Notes: generated from the letters alone by a model not told the origin. Shown: positions 53,292-62,326, numbered from the stretch's first letter. The stretch: DNA of 64,000 nt from Pseudomonas viridiflava (GCF_900591205.1 NZ_UUPU01000067.1:186001-250000); one strand, 5' to 3'. Made by a program: numbers and translations.

Positions 53292-54686
53292 TTAGATTTT
53301 TGTCAGTTTTAACGCCAAGGCTTTCGCCTGAATCGCCACATCCGTCACCGCCGTACTCTCCCACCACATCCCGCGCAATGGCGGGCCCATGGCGAACAGC
53401 CGTTGGCTGACGCGCCCCTGAGCATCCAGCACCGCGCCAGACTCATCCGCTGCAATCCCCAACGCCAACGGCCCGGGCTGGATCAGCCCACGCTTGAGCA
53501 ACTGCTGCGGCAACGGCCGGGCCACGCGGCGCCAGTCATATTCGATACCGCTGGAGTTGATCAGCGCGGCGCCCGACACCCGCGTGATCGCCAGCTCGCC
53601 GCGAGGGCGCAAACGCAGGGTCACGCCGCTGACCGAGGGTTCCAGGCCCTTGAACGATGCCGCCCGGATCCGCAAACGCCCTTCCTCGTGCAGCCGCGCC
53701 ACCAGTTGCGCACTCAACGGCGGCGAACGGTGGTGATGGCTTTCCCACCATGGCCTTACATGGCGCACGAACTGACGTTTTTCGCCCTCACTGGCCTGGC
53801 TCCACAAGCGGCCGATATGCGCGCGCACCGTGTCCAGCGGCGCCTGCCAGTCAATCCCTTGCGCCAGCGCGAGGCGGCATTGGCGACGCACCTCGCGCAG
53901 CAGTTGCCGAGGGCTGCGCAGGCTGTGATCGGCGGCCAGGAAGTCCTCCCAGCCCGGCGGCTGCCGGCGCACGTGGGGCAACAGCCCGTGGCGCGAAAAG
54001 ATCTCGATCGGCCCGCGATGCCCGGCCTGTTCCAGGGACACCACGGCGTCCACCATGGTCAGCCCGGAACCGACGATCAGCACCGTCGCCTGCGGGTCGA
54101 TATGGGTCATGGCCTGCACGTCCCACGGGTCCACGGCGGCCGCGTTCAAACCGCTGGATTCGGTTTGCGGCGTGCGCGCCGCCGGGAACATACCGGTCGC
54201 CAGCACCGCCCGGGCACCGCGCAGTTGCTGACCGTTATCCAGGGTAACCCACGTGGAATCGGCCTCGACGTGCAGGTCGACCACCTCCCCGCGCACATGC
54301 TCGACCGTGGAGGCGGATAGCGCCTTGGCTTCAGCCAGGCGCTGCTGGGCATACAAACCAAAAATCCCGCGGGGCGGGAACAGTTCGCTGATGGGCACGT
54401 GCTGCTGGTCCGACTCCGGCCAACCACCAGCGCCGATGTAGTCGGTGAGCCATTCGGTCAGGTCGCAGGCGTTATCCGGGTCGACGCTCATGCGCGCCGC
54501 ATTGCCGTTCAGGGTGTGGCCAAGCTCCACGGCGCTGTACGCCTCGCCCCGGCCGAGTTCGGCGCGTGGTTCGATTACCAGGACCCGGCGCTCGCCGGGC
54601 AGGCGCAGCAGTTGCACGGCGAGCATCGTGCCGCTCAGGCCGCCGCCGATGATCAGGACATCAGCGTTGCGGATGGTTTCAGTCAT
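53292..54686 (-). CDS. FAD/NAD(P)-binding oxidoreductase
   Basis: A 464-residue flavoprotein with a Rossmann FAD motif at the N-terminus (DVLIIGGGLSGTMLAVQLL, about 9-27) and a second nucleotide motif ATVLIVGSGLTMVDAVVSLE near 200. This matches the HI0933/NAD_binding_9 group of uncharacterised FAD-dependent proteins, some of which act as N-monooxygenases or hydroxylases; its substrate is unknown. It lies 12 bp downstream of the LivF-like ATPase gene, so it is probably the last gene of the cluster. Confidence 0.82.
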   Translation of the reverse strand: MTETIRNADVLIIGGGLSGTMLAVQLLRLPGERRVLVIEPRAELGRGEAYSAVELGHTLNGNAARMSVDPDNACDLTEWLTDYIGAGGWPESDQQHVPISELFPPRGIFGLYAQQRLAEAKALSASTVEHVRGEVVDLHVEADSTWVTLDNGQQLRGARAVLATGMFPAARTPQTESSGLNAAAVDPWDVQAMTHIDPQATVLIVGSGLTMVDAVVSLEQAGHRGPIEIFSRHGLLPHVRRQPPGWEDFLAADHSLRSPRQLLREVRRQCRLALAQGIDWQAPLDTVRAHIGRLWSQASEGEKRQFVRHVRPWWESHHHRSPPLSAQLVARLHEEGRLRIRAASFKGLEPSVSGVTLRLRPRGELAITRVSGAALINSSGIEYDWRRVARPLPQQLLKRGLIQPGPLALGIAADESGAVLDAQGRVSQRLFAMGPPLRGMWWESTAVTDVAIQAKALALKLTKI

Positions 54687-54698
54687 GCAAATTCGCCT

Positions 54699-55466
54699 TC
54701 ACTGTTTACCCAGATAAATGTCATGCAAATCGCCCCGCGCCAACAGTTCAGCGGCGCTGCCACTCAAGGCCACGCGCCCAGTATCCAGCACGTAGCCGTG
54801 GGACGCATAGTTGAGCGCGACGTTGATGTTCTGCTCGGCGATCAGAAAGCTCACCTGCTGCTCGCGGTTGAGCTGCGCGATAATCTCGAAAATCTCCTGC
54901 ACGATCATCGGCGCCAAACCCATCGACGGCTCGTCGAGCAGTACCAACGTGGGACGGGTCATCAAGGCCCGGCCAATGGCGACCATCTGTTGTTCGCCGC
55001 CGGAGGTCAGCCCGGCGCGCGTGTGGCGCTTGGTCTTGAGCCTTGGGAACCAGGCGTAGATGCGCTCCAGGTCGGCCTCCATGGCCTTGCGGCTGAGGCG
55101 CCGCACAAAGCCGCCGCTGCGCAGGTTGTCTTCCACGGTGAGCTGGCCGAACACATGCCGGCCCTCCAGCACATGCACCATGCCCTGGCGCACGCGCTGG
55201 CTGGGGTCGACGCCGGCCAGGTCGTGGCCTGCGTATTCGATAACCCCCCGGCTGACCTCGGCGCGTTCGGCGCGCACCAGCCCGGAGATCGCCTTGAGGG
55301 TGGTGCTCTTGCCCGCGCCATTCGCGCCGAGCAACGCGACAATCGCGCCCTTGGGCACGCTCAGCGACACCCCGGCCACGGCGAGAATCGCGCCGTCGTA
55401 GATCACTTCAATATCGTTGACCGTCAGCAGCGACGGGCGCGTGGGCTCGGTGGCGGGCTGGTTCAT
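54699..55466 (-). CDS. Branched-chain-amino-acid-type ABC transporter ATP-binding protein (LivF-like)
   Basis: A 255-residue ATPase. Walker A GANGAGKSTTLK (about 43-54), signature LTSGGEQQMVAIGRAL, Walker B TLVLLDEPSMGLAP; the MGLAP tail is typical of LivF. It pairs with the LivG-like ATPase of the same cluster. The gene begins 3 bp after the binding-protein gene. Substrate is not amino acids with certainty; such transporters also carry aromatic acids, amides and urea. Confidence 0.92.
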   Translation of the reverse strand: MNQPATEPTRPSLLTVNDIEVIYDGAILAVAGVSLSVPKGAIVALLGANGAGKSTTLKAISGLVRAERAEVSRGVIEYAGHDLAGVDPSQRVRQGMVHVLEGRHVFGQLTVEDNLRSGGFVRRLSRKAMEADLERIYAWFPRLKTKRHTRAGLTSGGEQQMVAIGRALMTRPTLVLLDEPSMGLAPMIVQEIFEIIAQLNREQQVSFLIAEQNINVALNYASHGYVLDTGRVALSGSAAELLARGDLHDIYLGKQ

Positions 55467-55469
55467 GGT

Positions 55470-56810
55470 TTATTCATCCCCGGTGCAGGTGCGTGGCGTC
55501 AAGCCTTTTTCCTTGGCGAAAGCGGCGGATTTTTCGTCGATCAGCGGGCGCAGCAGCGCACGGTCGGCGGCGATCCAGTCGCTGATCAGCGCCCAGTTGG
55601 CGCCGTCCCATTGCTGCACCCGCGCCGAGCCGCCGCCTTCGTGGTCGCGGCACGAGAGCTTGAGGTTCTGCATCAGGCCCAGGTAGCCCATGGCCTTCAG
55701 GCGCGTGTCGTCGATATTCAAGTGCTCCAGGCCCCAGCGGCCCTCTTCGCCATTGAGCGGGCGCTTGCCGAATTTGGCCTGGCCGGTGCGGATCGCTTCT
55801 ACGGCCACGGCGGCGTTCACCAAGCCGGAGTTGTAGTAGACGCTGCCGAAGTTTTTCAGGTCCTTAAGGTCGCTGTGGCCCTTGTCGAGGATGTAGTGCT
55901 TGAGGCGCTGGTGGATCTCGAAATCGGCCCCCGCCGGGTAGGGAGTCAGCGCCAGGTAGCCTTTGGCGGCGGCGCCTGCGGGCAATACGTCTTCGCTGGA
56001 ACTGGCCCAGATATCGCCGATGATATGGTCCACCGGGAAGCCGAAGCGCGCAGCGGTTTTCACCGCGACCGGGGTGGATACGCCCCAGGTACGCAGGAAC
56101 ACCCAGTCCGGGTTGGCCTGGCGCACCTGGCGCCATTGCGCAGACTGCTCGTTGCCGGGGTCGGCGACCGGAATCTGGATATTTTCAAAGCCGTATTTCT
56201 CTGCGAGCAATTTCAGCGGGCCCAGGGTTTCACGGCCATAGGCCGAGTCGTGGTAGACCGTGGCGATCTTCTTGCCCTTGAGTTTGTCGAAGCCGCCTTC
56301 GCGCTGGGCGATGTAGTTCACCAGGGTCGAGGCTTCGCTGTAGAAGGTCAGCATCACCGGGAAGTTGTACGGGAACACCGTGCCGTCGGTGGCTTCGGTA
56401 CGGCCATAGCCGAGGGTGATCAGCGGGATCTTGTCGACTTCGGCCCGCTCGCTCAGGGCATACGCCGCCGGTGCGCCGTTAGGCTGGTACACCGCGACCG
56501 GCGCGCCATCCAGGCCGTTCTTGAAGCGCTCGTAGCACTCGATGCCCTTCTCCGCCGTCCACTCGGTCTCGCATTCCTGCCACACCAGTTTCACACCGTT
56601 GATGCCGCCTTCAACCTCGTTGATGTAACGCAGGTAGTCGATCATCCCGGCCCACACTTGCACGCCGCTGGAGGCGTAGGCACCCACACGGTAGGTGGCC
56701 AGCGGGATGAATTGCTGATCAGGCGAGGCCATCGCCTGGGGTACAGCACCAGCCAGGGTCGCCAACGTAAACGCGGCGCCGATCAAGGAACGTTTCAAAG
56801 ATGCACGCAT
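55470..56810 (-). CDS. Periplasmic substrate-binding protein of a LivJ/K-type ABC transporter
   Basis: A 446-residue binding protein (Peripla_BP_6 type) with signal peptide about 1-28 (GAVPQAMA before SPDQQ). The mature part has the bilobal fold with QFIPLATYRVGAYASSGVQV at its start and ECETEWTAEKGIECYERFKN, CRDHEGGGSARVQQW later. The longer N-terminus (start 56846) would hide the signal peptide, so ATG 56810 is chosen. It lies 17 bp downstream of livM. Length and Cys content fit binding proteins seen beside AMP-ligase-linked transporters. Confidence 0.9.
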   Translation of the reverse strand: MRASLKRSLIGAAFTLATLAGAVPQAMASPDQQFIPLATYRVGAYASSGVQVWAGMIDYLRYINEVEGGINGVKLVWQECETEWTAEKGIECYERFKNGLDGAPVAVYQPNGAPAAYALSERAEVDKIPLITLGYGRTEATDGTVFPYNFPVMLTFYSEASTLVNYIAQREGGFDKLKGKKIATVYHDSAYGRETLGPLKLLAEKYGFENIQIPVADPGNEQSAQWRQVRQANPDWVFLRTWGVSTPVAVKTAARFGFPVDHIIGDIWASSSEDVLPAGAAAKGYLALTPYPAGADFEIHQRLKHYILDKGHSDLKDLKNFGSVYYNSGLVNAAVAVEAIRTGQAKFGKRPLNGEEGRWGLEHLNIDDTRLKAMGYLGLMQNLKLSCRDHEGGGSARVQQWDGANWALISDWIAADRALLRPLIDEKSAAFAKEKGLTPRTCTGDE

Positions 56811-56827
56811 AGGGGTTCTCTTGTGAT

Positions 56828-57877
56828 TTAGAAACGCAGCGGCCACTGCCGCGCACGGTCACGCAGGTTATGCAACAGGCGAATCAAACCCTCGGGTTCC
56901 TTGATCAGGAACACGATGATCAACACGCCAAAGATGATTTTCTGCAGGTTCTGCAACTGCCCCGCATCCACCGCACCGCCGAACAGCGCCTGCCCGGCAT
57001 GGCTGAGAAAAATCGGCAGCAAACTGATAAACGCCGCGCCGACAAAGTTGCCGGCAATGCTGCCCATGCCACCGATAATGATGATGAACAGGATCTGGAA
57101 CGAGCGGTTGATATCAAAGCTGCTGGCGCTGGCCGTGCCCAGGTAGGCGAAGGCCCACAGCGCGCCGGCAATGCCTAAGTAGAACGAGCTGACCGCAAAC
57201 GCCAGGCGCTTGTAGCGCACCACCGGGATGCCGACCACAGCGGCGGCGGTGTCCATGTCGCGGATCGCCATCCAGTTGCGGCCGACCTGGCTGCGCACCA
57301 GGTTCACGGTGGCCCAGGTCAACAGCAGCACCGTCACCAGGGTCAGCAGGTAGCGACCCAACGGTGTATTCAGGTCATGGCCGAACAGCGCAAGCTTCGG
57401 CGCAGAGATGGTCCCGGACGAGCCGTAGTTGTAGAACCAGGGAAATTTGACGAACACCCACTCCAGAAAAAACTGCGCGGCCAGGGTGGTGACCATCAGG
57501 TAAAAACCCTTGATCCGCGAGCTGGGCAGGCCAAACAGCAGCCCAACCAGCGCGCTGATAATCCCGCCACCGAGCAGCGCCACCGGCAAGCCCAGCTCCG
57601 GCAGGCGCAGCAGAAACCCGTAGGTGGCAAACGCGCCGACGGCCATGAAGCCCGCCGCGCCTACCGAGGTCTGCCCGGTGTAGCCGGTCAACAGGTTCAG
57701 GCCCAACCCGGCCAAAGACAGCACCAGAAACGGGATCAGTATCGCATTGAGCCAATAGTCATTGCCCCACAGCGGCACCACCACAAAGGCCACTACCAGC
57801 AGGCCGATCAGGCCCCAGGGCACGCGCCGCTGAACCAGCACTAACGGCGCGGTTTGTTGAGCAACGGGTATCGACAT
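56828..57877 (-). CDS. ABC transporter permease (LivM-like)
   Basis: A 349-residue inner-membrane permease with about nine helices. LGLNLLTGYTGQTSVGAAGF and the SSRIKGFYLMVTTLAAQFFL stretch are the LivM signature. The RDMDTAAAVVGIPVVRYKRL loop is the EAA-like coupling site. ATG 57877 (MSIPVAQQTAPLV) is preferred; the longer open frame overlaps the livH-like gene. It begins 4 bp after that gene. Confidence 0.92.
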   Translation of the reverse strand: MSIPVAQQTAPLVLVQRRVPWGLIGLLVVAFVVVPLWGNDYWLNAILIPFLVLSLAGLGLNLLTGYTGQTSVGAAGFMAVGAFATYGFLLRLPELGLPVALLGGGIISALVGLLFGLPSSRIKGFYLMVTTLAAQFFLEWVFVKFPWFYNYGSSGTISAPKLALFGHDLNTPLGRYLLTLVTVLLLTWATVNLVRSQVGRNWMAIRDMDTAAAVVGIPVVRYKRLAFAVSSFYLGIAGALWAFAYLGTASASSFDINRSFQILFIIIIGGMGSIAGNFVGAAFISLLPIFLSHAGQALFGGAVDAGQLQNLQKIIFGVLIIVFLIKEPEGLIRLLHNLRDRARQWPLRF

Positions 57878-57881
57878 GGTT

Positions 57882-58763
57882 TCAGACTCGCTCGATGGCG
57901 CGCTCGCCGAACAGGCCGGCGGGACGGATATACAGGAAGGCCAAAGCCAATACATAGGCGAACCATGGCGTGATGCCGCCGCCGATCAACGGGCCGATAT
58001 ACACCTCGGCCAGGTTCTCCGCCGCGCCGACAATCAGCCCGCCGACAATCGCCCCGCCAATCGAGGTAAAGCCGCCGATGATCAGCACCGGCAGCGCTTT
58101 GAGCACCACCAGCGACAAGGAGAACTGCACGCCCTGGCGCGCGCCCCACAACAGCCCCGCCACCAGCCCGACAACGCCGGCCACCGCCCAGACGATCTGC
58201 CAGATGCGGTTGAGGTTGATGCCGATCGACAGCGCCGCCGTGGTGTCATCCGCCACGGCGCGCAACGACACACCGATGCGGGTCTTGTTAAACAGCAGCG
58301 CCAACACCGTCACCAGCAGCACCGCGACCGCCGCGGCAACCAGGTCGAACTGGCTGAGCATCAGCGGCCCGACAAACAGCGGCACGTCGTCGATGCCCAG
58401 GTCCAGCGCACGCACTTGAGCCCCCATCAAGCCTTGGGCCAGGCCCTCGATAATGAACGACAGGCCCAGGGTGGCCATGAACAGGGTGATCTGCGAACGG
58501 TTCACCAGCGGCCGCAACACTAGGCGCTCGATGAGCAAGGCGCCGACGATCATCACGATCACCGTCAGCAGCAACGCCAGGGCAAACGGCACGCCCTGGT
58601 CATGCAGGCTGACGAAGGTCAGCGCGGCAAACAGCAGCATCGCGCCCTGGGCGAAATTGAACACGCCGCTGGCCTTGTAGATCAGCACGAAGCCGATGGC
58701 GACCAACGAGTACATGGTGCCGGCAAGCAGGCCGCCGAGCAGGGTTTCAAAGAAGAACGTCAT
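57882..58763 (-). CDS. ABC transporter permease (LivH-like)
   Basis: A 293-residue permease with about eight helices. LLGGLLAGTMYSLVAIGFVL and YKASGVFNFAQGAMLLFAAL are the LivH signature; LRAVADDTTAALSIGINLNR is the coupling loop. It overlaps the LivG-like gene by 1 bp. Confidence 0.92.
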   Translation of the reverse strand: MTFFFETLLGGLLAGTMYSLVAIGFVLIYKASGVFNFAQGAMLLFAALTFVSLHDQGVPFALALLLTVIVMIVGALLIERLVLRPLVNRSQITLFMATLGLSFIIEGLAQGLMGAQVRALDLGIDDVPLFVGPLMLSQFDLVAAAVAVLLVTVLALLFNKTRIGVSLRAVADDTTAALSIGINLNRIWQIVWAVAGVVGLVAGLLWGARQGVQFSLSLVVLKALPVLIIGGFTSIGGAIVGGLIVGAAENLAEVYIGPLIGGGITPWFAYVLALAFLYIRPAGLFGERAIERV

Positions 58764-59533
58764 CAGTGTGCAACTCCCAGGTACGCTGCGATCACCTCGG
58801 GGTTGGCCTGCACCTGGGCGGGTGTGCCGTCGCCGACTTTGCGCCCGTAGTCGAGCACCACCACATGGTCGGACAGGCCCATGACCACGCCCATGTCGTG
58901 CTCGATCAACACCACGGTGGTGCCGAGGTCGCGGTTTACGTCGGCGACGAAGCGCGCCATGTCGTGTTTTTCCTCGGCGTTCATTCCGGCCATCGGCTCG
59001 TCGAGCAGCAACAGGCTGGGCCCGGCGATCAGCGCACGGCCAAGCTCCACGCGCTTTTGCAGGCCATAGGACAGGTTGCCCACCAGCACATCGCGATGGG
59101 CTTGCAGCTCCAGAAACTCGAGGATGCCCTGGGCGCGCAGGCGGAAGGCTTCGGCTTCACGCCGCGCACGGGGCAAGCCCAGGGCCTGTTCGATAAAGTG
59201 GGTGCGCATGTGCCGCGACAGGCCGGTAAGGATGTTGTCGAGTACGCTCATTTTCTTGAACAGCGCATTGTTCTGGAACGTGCGGCCAATACCTCGACGC
59301 GCCGCGCCCAAGGGGTCGATACGGTCAAAGTGCTGCTGCTCGAACACGATCTCACCGGCATCGAAGCGGTACACGCCGTTAAGCACATTGAGCAACGAAC
59401 TCTTGCCAGCCCCATTGGGCCCGATCAGCGCGCAGATTTCGCCGCGCTGCACCTCGAAGGACAAGGCGTTGATGGCCTTGACCCCTTTGAACGACAGCGA
59501 GATATCCCGCACCTGGAGAATCGCCTGGCTCAT
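58763..59533 (-). CDS. Branched-chain-amino-acid-type ABC transporter ATP-binding protein (LivG-like)
   Basis: A 256-residue ATPase. Walker A GPNGAGKSSLLN (about 38-49), signature LSYGLQKRVELGRAL, Walker B LLLLDEPMAGMNAEE and H-loop IEHDMGVVMGLSDHV. It overlaps the upstream ligase-like gene by 4 bp. Confidence 0.92.
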   Translation of the reverse strand: MSQAILQVRDISLSFKGVKAINALSFEVQRGEICALIGPNGAGKSSLLNVLNGVYRFDAGEIVFEQQHFDRIDPLGAARRGIGRTFQNNALFKKMSVLDNILTGLSRHMRTHFIEQALGLPRARREAEAFRLRAQGILEFLELQAHRDVLVGNLSYGLQKRVELGRALIAGPSLLLLDEPMAGMNAEEKHDMARFVADVNRDLGTTVVLIEHDMGVVMGLSDHVVVLDYGRKVGDGTPAQVQANPEVIAAYLGVAH

Positions 59534-60441
59534 GCAATGTCCCGTTTGAATTCAGCCAGCCACACCGGGTCTTTGCTGGTTTTGCGTGTGCTGGACGGCT
59601 GCCAGATAGAGGCCAGGCGCTGAAAGCCCAGCAGTTTGCGTACGCGGTTTTTAAGCAACTGCCGCAGGCCGCTTTGCGGGTGGGCGATGGCCCAGTCACA
59701 CAGGCGCCGGCGCCAGGTGCCGTGGGGCGCGAGGCGGCTTTCGATATCGTCGGCCACGTGCTGCAAACGCTCGGGGGACAGCAACAGGCCGGTCGGCGCA
59801 ACTTCACTGCGATCGCGCCGGGCCGAGGCCAGGCTTTCGGGAAACGCCAGGCCATGGCCGCTGTTCAGCCATTGCTCCAGCACTACCGCCAGGCCGCCTT
59901 GCCACTGCGTGCCTTCCTCGCTCCACAACGCGGTTTCAGCGCTCGGTTGCCACCAACGCTGCACATGCTGCGCTGGGTCTACCGGGCCGAGCAGCTGGGC
60001 GAAATCCACCACGTTGGCGGACTGCCAATCCCGTATCTGCTGGCGGCCCTGCACATAGGCATGGGTGGGGCGAATGCGCCATAGCTGTTGCTCCACGGCC
60101 TGGGCGTCCAAACCATCGGCAAGGGTGAGTACCTGCCCGCCGACCGTATGGGCCGCCAGCGCCAGCAGCAACAGATTGGGCTCGAACGCCCCACTGAGAA
60201 CCAACCGCGACGGCTCGCCGAAACCCTGTTGACGCAAGCCATCGGCCAGACGTTCCACGTCGCGCAACACGTCGATCCAGCGCCAGGCATACCACTGGCC
60301 CTGACGCTTGTGGCGCAGCGCAGTGTGCAGCGGGCTGAGCTGCGCCCAGTGGTGCAATTGCTCCAGGGCCTTGGGCAGGTTGTCGAGCACCTCGGCAGGC
60401 CATTCCAGAGCCAGCGGGCGTTTGAGTTCGTGCACGCTCAT
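59530..60441 (-). CDS. Truncated AMP-dependent acyl-CoA ligase-like protein
   Basis: A 303-residue protein resembling only the N-terminal half of long-chain acyl-CoA synthetases. It has the entry region (LDNLPKALEQLHHWAQLSPL; GQWYAWRWIDVLRDVERLAD) and a shortened middle (RRDRSEVAPTGLLLSPERLQ, in full enzymes DxxEVAPTxxxxPPRxWE). The P-loop-like TSGTTGKPK, the A5/A8 adenylation motifs and the C-terminal domain are missing, so it cannot be a normal ligase. It overlaps the LivG-like gene by 4 bp, so it is translated. ATG 60441 has GGAG about 10 bp upstream; a longer start at 60501 has none. Confidence 0.72.
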   Translation of the reverse strand: MSVHELKRPLALEWPAEVLDNLPKALEQLHHWAQLSPLHTALRHKRQGQWYAWRWIDVLRDVERLADGLRQQGFGEPSRLVLSGAFEPNLLLLALAAHTVGGQVLTLADGLDAQAVEQQLWRIRPTHAYVQGRQQIRDWQSANVVDFAQLLGPVDPAQHVQRWWQPSAETALWSEEGTQWQGGLAVVLEQWLNSGHGLAFPESLASARRDRSEVAPTGLLLSPERLQHVADDIESRLAPHGTWRRRLCDWAIAHPQSGLRQLLKNRVRKLLGFQRLASIWQPSSTRKTSKDPVWLAEFKRDIA

Positions 60442-60515
60442 AGGGGTAATGCTCCTATTCAGGTTGTGTGCGTGCGGTGGTCCGCTGGCTGGGATGTTCA
60501 TAACAACACAGGGCT

Positions 60516-60608
60516 AATGTGGAAGGGGGCTTGCCCCCGATGGCGGTGGTTCAGTTAAAAGACCTTTGATTGACCCACCGCTATCGGGGGCAAGCCCCCT
60601 CCCACATT
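60516..60608. repeat. REPIN straddling the 3' end of the monooxygenase gene
   Basis: Arms AATGTGGAAGGGGGCTTGCC and GGCAAGCCCCCTCCCACATT are inverted copies with one mismatch in the outer part. The right arm and centre lie inside the reading frame ending at 60555. Confidence 0.88.
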
Positions 60609-61988
60609 GGTTTTGTGTAGGGCAGATAGGTCGCGGTAGCTGGCGCCTGGGTGATTTGTGCCCAGCCGTGGCCCGTCGCCAAACAACTTCTCGCGCAAGG
60701 TGCCCTGGGCGTATTCGGTCTTGTACACGCCACGCTTTTGCAACTCCGGCACCAGCAGCTCCACGGCGTCGATAAAAGTTTCGTGGGTCAACGCATAGGC
60801 CAGGTTGAAGCCGTCCACATCGGTGTCTTCAACCCACTCCTGCAACAGGTCCGCCACGGTTTGCGGGCTACCGACAAACAGCGGGCCAAAGCCGCCGATG
60901 CCCACCCAGTCAGCCAGCTCGTTGGGGGTCCAGACCTTGTTCGGGTCGGCTGTGGAGAAGGCTTCGACTGCCGATTGAATCGCATTGGTGTGCACATGCT
61001 TGAGCGGTTCATCCGGTTTGAACTGGCTGAAATCAATGCCCGTCCAGCCGGAGATCAGCGCCATCGCGCCTTCGTAGCTGACGTAGGATTTGTATTCCTC
61101 AAACTTGGCTTTGGCCTTGGCGTCGGTCTCGCCGACGATCACCGTCTGCAGGTTGAAGATCAGGATTTTTTTCGGATCACGCCCGGCCTCGGCCGCACGG
61201 CGGCGGATGTCGGCGACGGTTTTTTTCAGCAGCACCTTGGACGGTGCGGCGACGAACACGCACTCGGCCTGCTCGGCGGCGAACTGCTTGCCACGGCTGG
61301 ATGCACCGGCCTGGTACAGCACCGGCGTGCGCTGTGGCGAGGGTTCGCACAGGTGAATGCCGGGCACCTGGAAGTGTTTGCCGACGTGGCGAATCTCGTG
61401 GATTTTGCTCGGGTCGCTGAAAATCCGGCGCTCGCGATCACGCAGCACCGCGCCCTCCTCCCAGCTGCCTTCCCAGAGCTTGTAGCAAACCTCGAGGTAT
61501 TCCTCGGCGTAGTCGTAGCGCGCATCGTGTTCGGTCTGGGCCTTCTGGCCGAGGTTCTTGGCGCCGCTTTCCAGGTAGGAAGTGACGATGTTCCAGCCGA
61601 TGCGGCCCTTGGTCAGGTGATCTAGGGTCGAGAGCCGGCGCGCAAAGGGATACGGGTGTTCGAACGACAAGGAGGCGGTCAGGCCGAAACCCAGGTGCTC
61701 AGTGACCAGCGCCATGGGCGCGATCAGCGACAACGGATCATTGACCGGCACTTGGGTGGCCTGGCGAATGGCTGCTTCGCCGTTGCCGTTGTACACGTCG
61801 TAGATGCCCAGCACGTCGGCGATAAACAGGCCGTCGAACTTGCCGCGCTCAAGGATTTTTGCCAGGTCGGTCCAGTATTCCAGGTCCTTGTACTGCCACG
61901 AGCGGTCACGCGGATGCGCCCAAAGGCCGGGGGATTGGTGGCCGACACAGTTCATGTCGAAGGCGTTCAAGCGGATTTCACGGGACAT
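60555..61988 (-). CDS. LLM-class flavin-dependent monooxygenase (NtaA/SnaA/DszA type)
   Basis: A 477-residue FMN-dependent monooxygenase of the bacterial-luciferase fold. Motifs GRIGWNIVTSYLESGAKNLG and YDYAEEYLEVCYKLWEGSWE are typical of the NtaA/SnaA/DszA group, which cleave C-N or C-S bonds (nitrilotriacetate, dibenzothiophene sulfone) with reduced FMN from a partner reductase. The last about 17 residues (NVGGGLPPIAVGQSKVF) are encoded by a REPIN. ATG 61988 has GGAG 7 bp upstream. It overlaps the preceding small gene by one base. No FMN reductase gene is visible in the window. Confidence 0.88.
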   Translation of the reverse strand: MSREIRLNAFDMNCVGHQSPGLWAHPRDRSWQYKDLEYWTDLAKILERGKFDGLFIADVLGIYDVYNGNGEAAIRQATQVPVNDPLSLIAPMALVTEHLGFGLTASLSFEHPYPFARRLSTLDHLTKGRIGWNIVTSYLESGAKNLGQKAQTEHDARYDYAEEYLEVCYKLWEGSWEEGAVLRDRERRIFSDPSKIHEIRHVGKHFQVPGIHLCEPSPQRTPVLYQAGASSRGKQFAAEQAECVFVAAPSKVLLKKTVADIRRRAAEAGRDPKKILIFNLQTVIVGETDAKAKAKFEEYKSYVSYEGAMALISGWTGIDFSQFKPDEPLKHVHTNAIQSAVEAFSTADPNKVWTPNELADWVGIGGFGPLFVGSPQTVADLLQEWVEDTDVDGFNLAYALTHETFIDAVELLVPELQKRGVYKTEYAQGTLREKLFGDGPRLGTNHPGASYRDLSALHKTNVGGGLPPIAVGQSKVF

Positions 61989-62314
61989 CAAAGCACTCCG
62001 TTGAGGTGGTAATTGCCGACAACCTGGTATTTCCAGCGCAGCGGGTCATCGAGCGTCGGCGGCAATGGGGTGCGTTGGCCGGTGAGTTCAAATTCGGTAT
62101 TGCTCGCAAACAGCAGGGCTTCGGCGGCGGCGATCTGCGCTTCGGTGATCGCGACTGGGCTTGGATGGGTGTCGACGCGTTCCTGCAAGGCGGCGGCCAC
62201 ATCGACGCGAATCTGCCAATCGCCGAAGCGGCTGATCACATAGGGGTCATCGCTTTGCGCGATATGGCGCCGAGTACTTTCCAGCAGTTGGCGGGCCTGA
62301 TTCAGGGTGGTCAT
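61988..62314 (-). CDS. Small protein resembling the C-terminus of SfnB-type acyl-CoA dehydrogenase
   Basis: A 108-residue protein. Its second half (about 35-108: AEALLFASNTEFELTGQR, LDDPLRWKYQVVGNYHLNGV) aligns with the C-terminus of the adjacent upstream gene product (AETALLASSKLFELAGTR, LHDPARWKYHLIGNFVLNGV). It lacks any flavin-binding or catalytic domain. GGAG is 8 bp before ATG 62314. It lies 12 bp after that gene and overlaps the next by one base, so it is part of the operon. It could be a partial duplicate that became a partner protein. Function unknown. Confidence 0.78.
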   Translation of the reverse strand: MTTLNQARQLLESTRRHIAQSDDPYVISRFGDWQIRVDVAAALQERVDTHPSPVAITEAQIAAAEALLFASNTEFELTGQRTPLPPTLDDPLRWKYQVVGNYHLNGVL

Positions 62315-62326
62315 GGTCAAGTCTCC

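Noticed and set aside
54399..56831. 810-codon plus-strand frame opposite the transporter and FAD genes
   Set aside because: It spans three well-defined minus-strand genes and has no recognisable domain.
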